From: Bacillota bacterium
GTDB lineage: Bacteria; Bacillota; Clostridia; Christensenellales; UMGS416
Assembly: GCA_023435705.1 (NCBI GenBank)
Contig: JAEYRH010000005.1
Span: 186,001 to 250,000 of the forward strand
DNA: 64,000 nucleotides
Direction: 5' to 3'
The notes under the pieces are model-generated. The model made no database searches, was not told the DNA's origin, and saw only the letters and a list, made by a program, of their open reading frames with translations. Within the stretch, counting starts at the first letter, position 1, and every line of letters starts with the position of its first letter. This document shows, one piece after another, positions 15,600-24,163 of this stretch. The translations under genes were made by a program, and so were the position numbers.

Positions 15600-17442
15600 G
15601 ACCGAACGCAGGCGCGAGAATGGGCCCGGCCCCCGGCCCGGCGGCCCAGGCGGAGGCCCGCCTTGGATGCGACAGATGGGCCCGCCGCCCAAGCTCAAAA
15701 ATGCCAGAGGTACCATGGTGCGGCTGCTGAAGTATCTGGGGCAAAAGAAGCTGTTGCTGGCAATCGTGTTCGCCGCGACGGTGGTGTTTACACTCTCCGG
15801 CATTCTGGCGACGGAAATGAGCGGCAGGATACTGGACAAGACGCTTGCCACCCGTGATCTGACAGAGCTGGCACGGGCCTGCCTGATGCTTCTGGCGGTT
15901 TATCTGACCGGCATCGCGTCATCCCAGGTGCAGAACTGGCTGATGATAGACGTGGCGCAGGGCACCGTGGCCCGGCTCCGCCGCGACCTTTTCGAGCGGA
16001 TGCAGGCGCTGCCGTTAAAGTTCTTTGACCGCAACACCCATGGCGACCTGATGAGCCGCTTCACCAATGACGTGGAAAATGTCAACGCCACACTGTCACA
16101 GTCGGTGGCCCAGTTCTTCGGCAGCGTGATCAGCATCGTGGGCACGCTGATCGCCATGGCCATTTTGAGCCCTGTGATGACGCTGGTGACGGCGTTCACT
16201 GTGCCGCTGATCATGGTGGTGACACGTGTGATCTCCAAACGCACCCGCAAGTTTTACAGCTCCCAACAGAAGATTTTGGGCGAGCTCAATGGCTATGTGG
16301 AAGAAACGATCTCCGGTCAGCGGGTGGTGAAGGTGTTCAGCCGCGAGCAACAGGTAAAAGCCGAGTTCGCCGGCATCAATGGCCGGCTGAAGGATGCCGG
16401 TGTGAAGGCGCAGATCTTCACCGGCGTGATTGGGCCGCTGACGAACATGATGAACAACCTCTCCTACGCCATTATGACGGCATTCGGCGCGTGGATGATT
16501 TTGAACGGCAGCGGTGTGACGGTGGGCGTTGTATTCAGTTTCCTGCTCTATCTCCGCCAGTTCGGCAGGCCTGTGAACGAAATCGCAAACCTGCTCAACA
16601 CGATCCAATCGGCGCTGGCCGGCGCGGAGCGCATTTTCGACGTGATGGATGAGCCCCCGGAAGAGCCCGACGATACTGGCGCGCCGGAGCTGGCTGACAT
16701 CAGGGGCCGCGTGTGCGCAAGCGACGTCACCTTCAGCTACCTGCCGGGCAGGCCGGTGCTCAAGCAGGCCAGCTTCGTAGCTGAGCCCGGCCAGACCATC
16801 GCGTTGGTAGGCCCGACAGGAGCAGGCAAGACCACCGTGGTGAACCTGCTTACGCGCTTTTATGACGTGGACTCCGGCACAATCACCATTGACGGGCTGG
16901 ACATCCGCGCTGTGCGCCGCGACAGCCTGCGCACCAGTCTTGGCATCGTGCTGCAGGACACGGTGCTCTTCAGCGAGTCCGTGCGGGAAAACATCCGCTA
17001 TGGCCGGCTGACCGCCACAGACGCAGAGGTGGAGGCCGCCGCCCGAATGGCCAACGCAGAGCCCTTCATCCTGCGGTTGCCCCATGGGTATGACACGGTG
17101 CTCTCCGACGACGGCGGCAACCTTTCTCAAGGCCAGAGGCAGCTGCTCTCCATCGCCCGGGCCATCCTGGCCGATCCGGCGATCCTCATCCTCGATGAAG
17201 CCACAAGCAGCGTGGACACCCGCACAGAGCTGCACATCCAGGAGGCAATGCTGGAGCTGATGCGCGGGCGCACCAGCTTTGTGATCGCCCACCGGCTGAG
17301 CACGATCCGCAACGCCGACCAGATCCTGGTGATCAAATCAGGCGAGATTATCGAACGGGGCACGCACAGCGAGTTGATGGATCAAAACGGTTTCTATGCC
17401 GGGCTGCAGAACAGCCAGCTGAGGACGGGGTTGGTGGAATAA
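15592..17442 (+). CDS. ABC exporter half-transporter, catalytic partner
   Basis: A 616-residue partner of the preceding protein. An N-terminal extension of about 40 residues is rich in Gly and Pro (GPGPRPGGPGGGPP), then come six membrane helices and a complete ATPase domain. Walker A is GPTGAGKTT, the signature reads LSQGQRQ (Gln in place of the second Gly), Walker B has the catalytic Glu (LILDEATSSVD) and the H-loop is AHRLST. The ATG at 15592 has GAGAGGAGG 9 nt upstream; the open frame back to 15556 lies inside the first gene. The operon ends at a terminator at 17466. Confidence 0.93.
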   Translation: MAETERRRENGPGPRPGGPGGGPPWMRQMGPPPKLKNARGTMVRLLKYLGQKKLLLAIVFAATVVFTLSGILATEMSGRILDKTLATRDLTELARACLMLLAVYLTGIASSQVQNWLMIDVAQGTVARLRRDLFERMQALPLKFFDRNTHGDLMSRFTNDVENVNATLSQSVAQFFGSVISIVGTLIAMAILSPVMTLVTAFTVPLIMVVTRVISKRTRKFYSSQQKILGELNGYVEETISGQRVVKVFSREQQVKAEFAGINGRLKDAGVKAQIFTGVIGPLTNMMNNLSYAIMTAFGAWMILNGSGVTVGVVFSFLLYLRQFGRPVNEIANLLNTIQSALAGAERIFDVMDEPPEEPDDTGAPELADIRGRVCASDVTFSYLPGRPVLKQASFVAEPGQTIALVGPTGAGKTTVVNLLTRFYDVDSGTITIDGLDIRAVRRDSLRTSLGIVLQDTVLFSESVRENIRYGRLTATDAEVEAAARMANAEPFILRLPHGYDTVLSDDGGNLSQGQRQLLSIARAILADPAILILDEATSSVDTRTELHIQEAMLELMRGRTSFVIAHRLSTIRNADQILVIKSGEIIERGTHSELMDQNGFYAGLQNSQLRTGLVE

Positions 17443-17465
17443 CACATTCCATATAAGCAAACAAG

Positions 17466-17494
17466 AGCGGTCAGGCAAACACCTGGCCGCTTTA
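17466..17494 (+). terminator. Terminator of the marR-ABC operon
   Basis: The stem AGCGGTCAGG / CCTGGCCGCT (one G-T pair) with an 11-nt loop is followed by TTTATA. Confidence 0.75.
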
Positions 17495-17528
17495 TAACAC
17501 ATATCCCCTGCCGCTGCGACGGCATGCC

Positions 17529-18317
17529 TTAGCTAAACGTCGCAAAACACCACCGCCCGATTTCCTCAAACCCCAGCGATGCATAGATCCGCCCGGCCAC
17601 CGGGTTGCTGTAAAACAATACAGCTGTTTTACCTTCCTGCTCCAGTTCCTCGCAAAGGGCCGTCATCAGCGCCCCGGCATAGCCGCGGCCGCGGTATTCC
17701 GCCCGGGTGCAGACGCTCACCACCATGGCGTATTTGCTGCGCTCCACCGTCGTCATCGCCATGGATACGGCCTGATCACCCTCCATCGCAAGAAACACCC
17801 GTTTGCAACCCATCCGCATCTCATCGCGCACCGCGTCAGCGTTCAAATCCATCGCAAACTCAGAAATGCTCTGCCGAAGGGCTGCCATCGCCGGCAGTAG
17901 CGCTTCCAGGTTCTCCAGGCCCACTTTCACCACCGGCACGGACCGCTCACTTTTGATCAGGCGGCCCGGCGGCAGCTTCATCAGGATGTTGGTGTGCATC
18001 ACCGGCACCAGTTTCAGCTCATCCAGCACCGGCTGCAAATACTCCGGCTTGCCGCTCAGCATCCCAAAGCCGGTGTCCCGCATGATGCGTGCAGCATGCC
18101 GCCAATCCGCTCCCTCCGGGGCGTAGAGGATGTAACTGCCGAAATAGCGCATCAGCACAGACCGGACAGTGCCCCAGCCCTCCACCCACAGATCGAGGTT
18201 GGGGTCGTCCAGCGTGTAGCACTCCAGGTCTCCCAGGATGAAATGGTTCACTTCCGGTTCCCGCGAGAGGAAGGCAATGGCTTCCTTTTCCCGGCCCGGC
18301 GCAATCTTTCGGAACAC
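17529..18317 (-). CDS. GNAT-family N-acetyltransferase
   Basis: A 262-residue predicted acyltransferase; the substrate is unknown. The C-terminal GNAT domain shows AMVVSVCTRAEYRGRGYAG, with the acetyl-CoA loop RGRGYAG near residue 210, and YSNPVAGRIYASLGFEEIG, the usual GNAT ending. The N-terminal half (VNHFILGDLE) matches GNAT proteins with an extra N-terminal domain. The GTG at 18317 is preferred because GGAGG lies 6 nt upstream; the GTG two codons earlier (18323) almost touches that site. It is a single gene, divergent from the Cys-cluster gene. Confidence 0.8.
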   Translation of the reverse strand: MFRKIAPGREKEAIAFLSREPEVNHFILGDLECYTLDDPNLDLWVEGWGTVRSVLMRYFGSYILYAPEGADWRHAARIMRDTGFGMLSGKPEYLQPVLDELKLVPVMHTNILMKLPPGRLIKSERSVPVVKVGLENLEALLPAMAALRQSISEFAMDLNADAVRDEMRMGCKRVFLAMEGDQAVSMAMTTVERSKYAMVVSVCTRAEYRGRGYAGALMTALCEELEQEGKTAVLFYSNPVAGRIYASLGFEEIGRWCFATFS

Positions 18318-18489
18318 GGGCACCCTCCGGCAAATATGTTCGCTGTTTCGGCATCAGTATACATCGCTTCGGCGAATCAGACAATCCGTTGCTCCATGCG
18401 CAATTTCCTGTGCCTGTGCCAAATATGGCGCACAGTTGTCATCATTACCCTGTTATAATGTTTACAATTATGAATACACGGAGCAAACC

Positions 18490-19566
18490 ATGATGCATTT
18501 TAGAACACTTTCCCACCGGCTGACCCACAGCGTGGCGGCAACCATGGCACCATTCTCACCGGTAACCGGCGCACCGGAGGAGCCGCAGCGTCAGACCCAC
18601 GCGTTCCTTTGCTCCATCGCCTGCCGGATTTCGGAAGACCCGGCGCTCATTGGCTTGCCTGGTAAGCCCGACGGCGCCTTCGGTGACTGGGAGTTATTCA
18701 AGAGCAACCAGGAACTCATCGATGAGATGCGCAGGCAGATGCGGAAGCTGGAGGAATTCTACGGCATGCTGTTTCAACTGGGAGACAGCGCCACCATTGA
18801 GGATGGCAAGCTGTCGGTTGAGAAATCTGCCATGAAAGTGTCTCCAAAGGCGTTGAAGGCATTGGAGGCGTTGGGCCTGGCCTGGGAGAACCGGAAAGAC
18901 CGGCTGATGCTGTGGAGCGCAGAGCACCCCGAACTGGCAGAGGGCTGGAAACTGCTGAGCACTGCCGCCAAGGCAAACGCCAACCCGGCTTTCCAGTTTT
19001 CACGCGCGATCTTCAACCCGGCGGATGCCAAGGCTGTGGAGGTCTTCCGGGCGCTGGCTGAAAACCGGAACGCGCTTGCGCTGCTGGAAAGCTATTTCAA
19101 CAGCAACGGCTACCGGCTGGTGGAGCTCCGGGAGGGCATGTCGGTGGATTGGGTGAAGACCTATGGAAAAAAGGAGGAGCCGCTGAAAGCCCACTGGGCT
19201 GAGCACGTCCACGGCGGGCTCTCCATCGTCTACGACTACCGCCGTGCCAACCCGGTGATCTACGGCCTCAGGCTGCCGATGTTCCGGGAGCTGCTGGGTC
19301 GGTTTGATGAAATGGAAGTTGACTTAAAGTCTTTGGTGATTGCGCGCACCAAAAAGTGCGACGGCTGCGGCTACTGCACCCAGACTGATAAGACTGGCAA
19401 GCGGCCCAGGCAGATTGTGACCGTGCAGCACGGGGATCAGGAAGTTGATCTTTGCACAATGTTCCCCGGATTCAGCTATATCTGGACGAAGGTGGACGAG
19501 GCTGAGGCAAAGCGGATGATCGGGCTGCTCAAATTCGTGGACCGGATGTTTGATCAAAAGCAATAA
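18490..19566 (+). CDS. Unknown protein with C-terminal Cys cluster
   Basis: I do not recognise this 358-residue protein. It lacks a signal peptide and membrane segments. A central helical region has LKALEALGLAWENRKD. Near residue 295 is the cluster KKCDGCGYCTQTDKTGKRP (CxxCxxC), followed some 35 residues later by CTMFPGFSYIW, so a zinc or Fe-S site is plausible. The ATG at 18490 has GGAG 6 nt upstream; the preceding open frame back to 18238 has no homology support. A TGTTATAAT extended -10 box ends at 18459. The stop lies one base before the convergent ZIP gene stop. Confidence 0.65.
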   Translation: MMHFRTLSHRLTHSVAATMAPFSPVTGAPEEPQRQTHAFLCSIACRISEDPALIGLPGKPDGAFGDWELFKSNQELIDEMRRQMRKLEEFYGMLFQLGDSATIEDGKLSVEKSAMKVSPKALKALEALGLAWENRKDRLMLWSAEHPELAEGWKLLSTAAKANANPAFQFSRAIFNPADAKAVEVFRALAENRNALALLESYFNSNGYRLVELREGMSVDWVKTYGKKEEPLKAHWAEHVHGGLSIVYDYRRANPVIYGLRLPMFRELLGRFDEMEVDLKSLVIARTKKCDGCGYCTQTDKTGKRPRQIVTVQHGDQEVDLCTMFPGFSYIWTKVDEAEAKRMIGLLKFVDRMFDQKQ

Positions 19567-19567
19567 C

Positions 19568-20275
19568 CTAAATCACCGACACCACAAGACCTGCTGTGAA
19601 TCCAATGATCTGCCATAGTGTTTTGTGCCCACCATCGGCGCGGAGCAACTGCGGCACCATTTCCCCTGTGGTCACATAGAGCATGGCCCCGGCTGCAAAC
19701 CCCAGGCACATGCTCATCCAAATGGGGGACAGATTCCCCAGCCAGATGCCAAGGATTGCTCCCACGCCCGTAGGAATGCCGGTAAGCATCGCAAACATCG
19801 CCTGCCGATAAGGCGGCCTGCCCTGCGCGGCTGCCATTGGGGCAGTGATCGCCATGCCCTCAGGAAAATCATGCAGGCCGATCACCAGCGCCAGCTTGGC
19901 CCCCAGCGCCGGCATCACCGCCCAGCCGGAGCCGATGGCAAGCCCCTCCGGCAGGTTGTGGATCGCGATCGCCGCCAGCACCAGAAAGCTCGTGCGTGAC
20001 AGGCTTGGCTCCCCCTCCGGCAGCAGCTGGGAGGCCAGCCACACCGCCGCGATGCCAGCCCCCATGCCCATCAACGCCGTCAGGATGCCGCCGGTCTCCA
20101 TCGCTTCCGGCAGCAGCCCAAAGCACACGATTGCTGACATGAGCCCCGCTGCAAACCCCAGCACCGCGGCAACCACACCGCGCCGCCTGCCCCCATAGCA
20201 GCCAGCAAGCCCGCCTAGGCCGGTGCCCATAACGCTGGCCAGCGTGGCCCAGACCACCGCAGCTCCATCCCCCAT
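19568..20275 (-). CDS. ZIP-family metal transporter
   Basis: A 235-residue inner-membrane transporter, probably importing zinc or other divalent metals. About eight hydrophobic segments are visible. The paired metal-binding motifs HNLPEGLAIG and HDFPEGMAI in the fourth and fifth helices are diagnostic for ZIP proteins. The ATG at 20275 has GGGGAGA 2-4 nt upstream and starts the first membrane segment; an in-frame ATG at 20359 would add 28 residues without a hydrophobic segment. It converges on the Cys-cluster gene, with stop codons one base apart. A second ZIP gene lies at 26594. Confidence 0.88.
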   Translation of the reverse strand: MGDGAAVVWATLASVMGTGLGGLAGCYGGRRRGVVAAVLGFAAGLMSAIVCFGLLPEAMETGGILTALMGMGAGIAAVWLASQLLPEGEPSLSRTSFLVLAAIAIHNLPEGLAIGSGWAVMPALGAKLALVIGLHDFPEGMAITAPMAAAQGRPPYRQAMFAMLTGIPTGVGAILGIWLGNLSPIWMSMCLGFAAGAMLYVTTGEMVPQLLRADGGHKTLWQIIGFTAGLVVSVI

Positions 20276-20364
20276 TTTCTCCCCATCCCAACGCAAACTT
20301 CTTATTATCATATTTGGGAAACCGGGCAAATATATTACTGCGTCAGGAATATGAGCCAACGGGC

Positions 20365-20411
20365 TTGATTGCGTGTTCGCTTCATGCTATTTTATTTAAG
20401 AACAATTGTTC
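20365..20411 (+). promoter_or_regulatory. Promoter with LexA-like palindrome before a small gene
   Basis: TTGATT (20365-20370), a 17-nt spacer and TATTTT (20388-20393) with an upstream TG. At the expected start point lies GAACAATTGTTC (20400-20411), a perfect 12-bp palindrome. With flanks it fits the Gram-positive SOS consensus at 12 of 14 positions, like the box at 4310. LexA control is inferred. Confidence 0.5.
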
Positions 20412-20444
20412 CTATTTTCGACTTTGGGAAAGGAGGCGCCGGCA

Positions 20445-20624
20445 GTGGTTGAACAGGAAAATGTGCTAAGAAAAGCGGAGAACCAGCGGTTCTTCGTGTG
20501 GACGACCAAAGGCCTGAGGTTGACCGGCAACCCGCCCAGAGAGGTTGTGGAAGCCTGGGCCGCGCTGGCGTGCTTGCCCAAACAGAAGACGTGGATGGGG
20601 CTTTTTCGGGGAGAGAAGATATAG
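20445..20624 (+). CDS. Small hypothetical protein, 59 residues
   Basis: Supported mainly by a strong AAAGGAGG site 8 nt before a GTG start and by the promoter upstream. The protein is basic and soluble in appearance, with Trp-rich segments FFVWTTKGLRLTG and KTWMGLFRGEKI; no family was recognised. An LexA-like palindrome at the transcription start suggests DNA-damage induction. It ends 27 nt before a palindromic terminator shared with the convergent prfA gene. Confidence 0.55.
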   Translation: MVEQENVLRKAENQRFFVWTTKGLRLTGNPPREVVEAWAALACLPKQKTWMGLFRGEKI

Positions 20625-20651
20625 ACTGATAAGCGAAACATTACTACGTAG

Positions 20652-20679
20652 GGGCGATTCATGAATCGCCCGCTTTTTT
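20652..20679. terminator. Palindromic terminator, member of a dispersed repeat
   Basis: The perfect palindrome GGGCGATTCATGAATCGCCC (20652-20671) is followed by GC and six T. The T-run overlaps the prfA stop codon. The same element, as GGGCGGTTC / GAACCGCCC, recurs at 59370-59389, each preceded by GTAGG. Confidence 0.75.
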
Positions 20680-21760
20680 ACCCCAGTTCTTTCTTCTCCG
20701 CCGCCTGCATCCTTTCCGTCCGGTCGGCTATGGCAAGCCTGTCCAGCATGTCGTCGATATTGCCGGTAATGAATGTATCCAACTGATAAATTGTATAGCC
20801 GATGCGGTGGTCGGTCACACGGTTCTGCGGGAAGTTGTAGGTGCGGATGCGCTCGCTGCGGTCGCCGCTGCCAATCAGTGTCTTTCGGTTGGCCGAGTAT
20901 TCGGCGTTGCGGTCGCTCTCTAGCTTGTCCAGCAAGCGGGAGCGCAGCACGCGCATGGCCTTTTCCCGGTTCTTGATCTGGCTTTTTTCGTCCTGGCAGG
21001 TCACAACAATGTTGGTGGGGATGTGCGTGATGCGCACGGCGGACTCGGTTTTATTCACGTGCTGGCCGCCTGCGCCGGAGGAACGGTAGACATCAATGCG
21101 CAGATCCTGCGGATTGATATCCAGCTCCACTTCCTCTGCCTCCGGCAGCACCGCCACCGTGGCAGCCGACGTGTGAATGCGCCCGCCGCTTTCGGTGTCT
21201 GGCACACGCTGCACCCGATGAGCGCCGCTTTCGAACTTCAAGCGCGAAAAAGCACCCTGGCCCGAGATGATCAGAGTGGCGTCTTTGCAGCCGCCGATCT
21301 CCGTTTCATTGATGTCGGCCAACTCCACCTGCCAGCCCCGGCCTGCGGCATAGGCGGTGTACATCTTCAGCAAGTCCATGCCAAAGAGCGCCGCTTCCTC
21401 GCCGCCGGTGCCGGCGCGGATCTCCATCACCACGTTTTTATCGTCATTGGGATCTTTGGGAGCCAGCATGAGCTTCAGCTGCTCCTCCATCTCAGCGGAT
21501 GTCTTTACCAGCTCCGGCAGCTCCTCGCGGGCCAGTGCCTCCATCTCCGCATCGCCGGAAACAAGCAGCTCATTGGCCTGCCTGATGTCCTCCTGCGCCT
21601 TGTTGTAGCCGGTTGCCACGGCCATCACCTGCTCCAGGTCGGCCTGTTCTTTCAGATTCTTGCGCCAAAGAGCCTGGTCGCGCATGGCGTCCGGCTGGGA
21701 AAGCCACAGGTTCAATTCGTCGTAGCGGGCTTGCAGCTCCGCAAGCTTTTGTTCGAGCAT
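20678..21760 (-). CDS. prfA: Peptide chain release factor 1
   Basis: Recognises UAA and UAG stop codons and triggers peptide release on the ribosome. The protein has 360 residues, the exact usual length. The catalytic motif SSGAGGQHVNKT (GGQ) is near residue 230 and the stop-codon recognition PxT motif reads PDT in RVQRVPDTESGGRIHTS. The ATG at 21760 lies 6 nt after prmC, whose product methylates the GGQ glutamine, so modifier and target are made together. Confidence 0.97.
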   Translation of the reverse strand: MLEQKLAELQARYDELNLWLSQPDAMRDQALWRKNLKEQADLEQVMAVATGYNKAQEDIRQANELLVSGDAEMEALAREELPELVKTSAEMEEQLKLMLAPKDPNDDKNVVMEIRAGTGGEEAALFGMDLLKMYTAYAAGRGWQVELADINETEIGGCKDATLIISGQGAFSRLKFESGAHRVQRVPDTESGGRIHTSAATVAVLPEAEEVELDINPQDLRIDVYRSSGAGGQHVNKTESAVRITHIPTNIVVTCQDEKSQIKNREKAMRVLRSRLLDKLESDRNAEYSANRKTLIGSGDRSERIRTYNFPQNRVTDHRIGYTIYQLDTFITGNIDDMLDRLAIADRTERMQAAEKKELG

Positions 21761-21766
21761 AAGGGT

Positions 21767-22606
21767 TCAGGATTCCTTTCTCGCCGCGACAAGCCGCAAC
21801 ACCCCTCCGTAGTCGGAGATTGCGCGGGCATCCAGTGCTGCGGCCTTCATGACTGCAATGGCCTTTTCGGCCTGGTCGTATCCGATTTCAACAAACATCC
21901 AACCGCCGGGTTTCAGGCTTTCCACCGCCCGAAGCGCCAGCACACGAACAAACTCCAGACCGTCTTCACCGCCATAGAGCGCCAGGTGGGGCTCGTGCTC
22001 CCGCACGTTGGCGGGAAGCACAGCCATGTCCGGACCGCTGATATAGGGCGGGTTGGATACGATCACATCATAGGGCCCACCGGGTAGGGGCTCTCGCATG
22101 TCCGCTTGCACAAACGCCATGTCAGCGTGCAGCCTCATGGCGTTTTCATTGGCAAGCGCCAACGCATCCTCACTCACATCCATCAATGTGACGGAAGCAT
22201 CGGGCCGCTCCAGCTTCAGCGTAATGCCGATGCAGCCGGTGCCGCAACCCACATCGATCACCTGGCAGGGCTGCCCCATCGGGATCACAGCCAGGGCCTC
22301 TTCCACCAGCCGCTCGGTCTCCGGCCTGGGGATCAGCGCCCGCCTGTCGGTGCGGAATGTGCGACCAAAAAAGTCCCACCGGCCAAGGATATACTGCACC
22401 GGTTCCTGTGCGCAGGCCCGCTCCACCATCAGGCGAAAAGATGCAAGGGCATCATCCGGCACGGTCAGATCAGGGGTCAAAAGCAACGTTGAGGCATTCA
22501 GCCTGGCGGATCCCTCCAGAAGAATCATTGCGATCCTTCGGCTGTCTTCCATGCCGGCCTGCTTCAACTGCACAGCGGCCCAGCCAATGGCTTCCCGCGC
22601 AGTCAT
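21767..22606 (-). CDS. prmC: Release factor glutamine methyltransferase
   Basis: SAM-dependent methyltransferase that modifies the Gln of the GGQ motif in RF1 and RF2; 279 residues. Visible: the SAM-binding VIDVGCGTGCIGI near residue 115 and the catalytic NPPY in VIVSNPPYISGPD near 185, with an N-terminal helical domain and IPRPETERLVE before the catalytic domain. It overlaps the upstream DUF1385 stop by 4 nt (ATGA) and is followed by prfA. Confidence 0.96.
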   Translation of the reverse strand: MTAREAIGWAAVQLKQAGMEDSRRIAMILLEGSARLNASTLLLTPDLTVPDDALASFRLMVERACAQEPVQYILGRWDFFGRTFRTDRRALIPRPETERLVEEALAVIPMGQPCQVIDVGCGTGCIGITLKLERPDASVTLMDVSEDALALANENAMRLHADMAFVQADMREPLPGGPYDVIVSNPPYISGPDMAVLPANVREHEPHLALYGGEDGLEFVRVLALRAVESLKPGGWMFVEIGYDQAEKAIAVMKAAALDARAISDYGGVLRLVAARKES

Positions 22607-23655
22607 TGCGCCGCAACGTCCTCACCGGAGGGGCCTTCCTGATCCTCCGCTGTTTCATCCACAGTCTCGCAAATCGTGGGAGGCAGCTCCTCTGCCGGGG
22701 CTTCCACTTCCACAGCGGGGGTCGGCGGCTCGGGCAGGCAGGCCTTGCGCTCCTCCTCATCCAGGCAGGCTGCGAAGGCGGCAATGGAGACTTCCAGCAT
22801 CGCCAAATCAGGCTCGCGAGTAGTCATGCCCTGCAGCAGCATACCAGGCCAGCGCAGCGCTTTGGTGAACCAGTTTTCCCACTTGGCCAGCAGCATCAGT
22901 GTTTCAAAGGAGACCGCCGCAACCACAGGCAGCAGCGCCAGCCGCATCACAATGCGCAAGTACCACTGGCCGCTCCAGCCGGTGAGCGCAAAGATCAGCA
23001 CGCTGATCACCATAACGATCAACAAAAAGCTGGTGCCGCAGCGGGGATGCCTGGTCGTGAACTTCTGTGCGTTTTCCGGTGTGAGAAGCTCGCCGTTCTC
23101 GTAGCAGTTCACCACCTTGTGCTCGGCGCCATGATAGGCGAAAAAGCGCTTGATATCCGGCATCAGCGACACCGCCGCCAAATAGAGGATGAAGATCGCA
23201 AGCCGCACGCCGCCTTCAATGAGGTTTAGAAGGAAGTGGTCTGCCACTAGTTTCGTAAGAAAACCGGACAACACCTGCGGCAGCACGAAGAACAAGCCAA
23301 TCGCCAACGCCATGCCCAGCACCATCGCAAAACCGGTGGCGATGTCCATGGCAGACTTTCCAGTCTTTTTGGAGACCCATTGCTCAAACTTGCCCGGCTC
23401 CTCCTCAATGCCCATCAGTGAGGCGGAGGTGTTGATGGATTGGATGCCGATCACCAGCATATCCACAAAGCTCACCACGCCGCGCACGAAAGGCGCTTTG
23501 CGGTACCAGGCTTTCTTGCCGGGCTTGATCAGTTCCTTCTTTTCCAGCGCGATGGCACCGTTGGGTGTGCGCACGGCCACGGCCATGCGCTCCGGGGCGC
23601 GCATCATCACGCCCTCCAGCACTGCCTGGCCGCCGATCTTGCTGTTTTTCCTCAT
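22603..23655 (-). CDS. DUF1385 membrane protein with acidic tail
   Basis: Member of the DUF1385 family of unknown function, found beside rpmE and prmC-prfA in many Firmicutes; 350 residues. Visible: the family start KIGGQAVLEGVMMRAP, FVRGVVSFVDML, four or five hydrophobic segments, AYHGAEHKVVNCYE near residue 180 and RCGTSFL. The last ~50 residues are rich in Pro and Glu, with no family similarity seen, and make the protein longer than the usual ~300. A few conserved His and Cys residues suggest metal binding, but this is unproven. Confidence 0.88.
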   Translation of the reverse strand: MRKNSKIGGQAVLEGVMMRAPERMAVAVRTPNGAIALEKKELIKPGKKAWYRKAPFVRGVVSFVDMLVIGIQSINTSASLMGIEEEPGKFEQWVSKKTGKSAMDIATGFAMVLGMALAIGLFFVLPQVLSGFLTKLVADHFLLNLIEGGVRLAIFILYLAAVSLMPDIKRFFAYHGAEHKVVNCYENGELLTPENAQKFTTRHPRCGTSFLLIVMVISVLIFALTGWSGQWYLRIVMRLALLPVVAAVSFETLMLLAKWENWFTKALRWPGMLLQGMTTREPDLAMLEVSIAAFAACLDEEERKACLPEPPTPAVEVEAPAEELPPTICETVDETAEDQEGPSGEDVAAQ

Positions 23656-23754
23656 AATCTCTCCGTTCGGGCGGGTTTCCGCCGATGCTATGGAGTTATT
23701 GTAACATAGTTCTTGTCATCAAAAAACATAAAACAACCTTAAACCGGTGGAACG

Positions 23755-23797
23755 TAAAGAAACGCAGAACGGGGTGTTTTCCCCATTCTGCGTTGCC
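23755..23797 (-). terminator. Terminator of rpmE
   Basis: A near-perfect stem of about 14 bp (plus-strand AACGCAGAACGGGG / CCCCATTCTGCGTT) is followed on the minus strand by TTTCTTTA. It ends the rpmE message before the DUF1385 gene. Confidence 0.8.
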
Positions 23798-23813
23798 TTA
23801 AGCAAATATTGGT

Positions 23814-24011
23814 CTACAGGCCGTAGCGCTTCTTGAAGCGGTCCACACGGCCGCCGGTGTCCACGAGCTTCTGCTTGCCCGTGAAGAACGGATGGCACTG
23901 GGAGCAGATTTCCACCTTGATCTCCTTCTCAGTGGAGATGGTCTGGAACTTCTCGCCGCAAGCGCAGATCACTGTGCTTTCGCGGTACTTGGGATGGATG
24001 TCTTTTTTCAT
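23814..24011 (-). CDS. rpmE: 50S ribosomal protein L31, zinc-binding type
   Basis: Large-subunit ribosomal protein of 65 residues. It is the zinc-binding (C+) form: the four cysteines are in CACGEKF (C16, C18) and CSQCHPFFTGKQK (C37, C40). MKKDIHPKY at the start and RFKKRYG at the end are typical. A consensus promoter lies at 24090-24118 and a strong terminator follows, so it is probably transcribed mostly on its own. The window also has two ZIP transporters, but no sign of Zur control was seen here. Confidence 0.97.
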   Translation of the reverse strand: MKKDIHPKYRESTVICACGEKFQTISTEKEIKVEICSQCHPFFTGKQKLVDTGGRVDRFKKRYGL

Positions 24012-24089
24012 AGCGTATTCACCTGCCTTGCCGCCTCTATGGTCATGACCGAAGTCATTTCGGATTTCCCGTAAAGAAACGCGAATGTT

Positions 24090-24118
24090 ATTATATCCAA
24101 ACCGGGGGCTTTAGTCAA
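24090..24118 (-). promoter_or_regulatory. Promoter of rpmE
   Basis: On the minus strand TTGACT (24118-24113), 17 nt, TATAAT (24095-24090). It gives a leader of about 70 nt before the rpmE start. Confidence 0.82.
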
Positions 24119-24163
24119 GATCAAACATCATTATTTATACGGATTATGAACATGAGTCCATCA

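Noticed and set aside
18331..18344. LexA-like sequence on the minus strand before the acetyltransferase at 17529-18317
   Set aside because: CGAACATATTTGCC matches 12 of 14 consensus positions but lacks the symmetric GTTC half and lies at the ribosome-binding site rather than in a promoter. It is probably chance.
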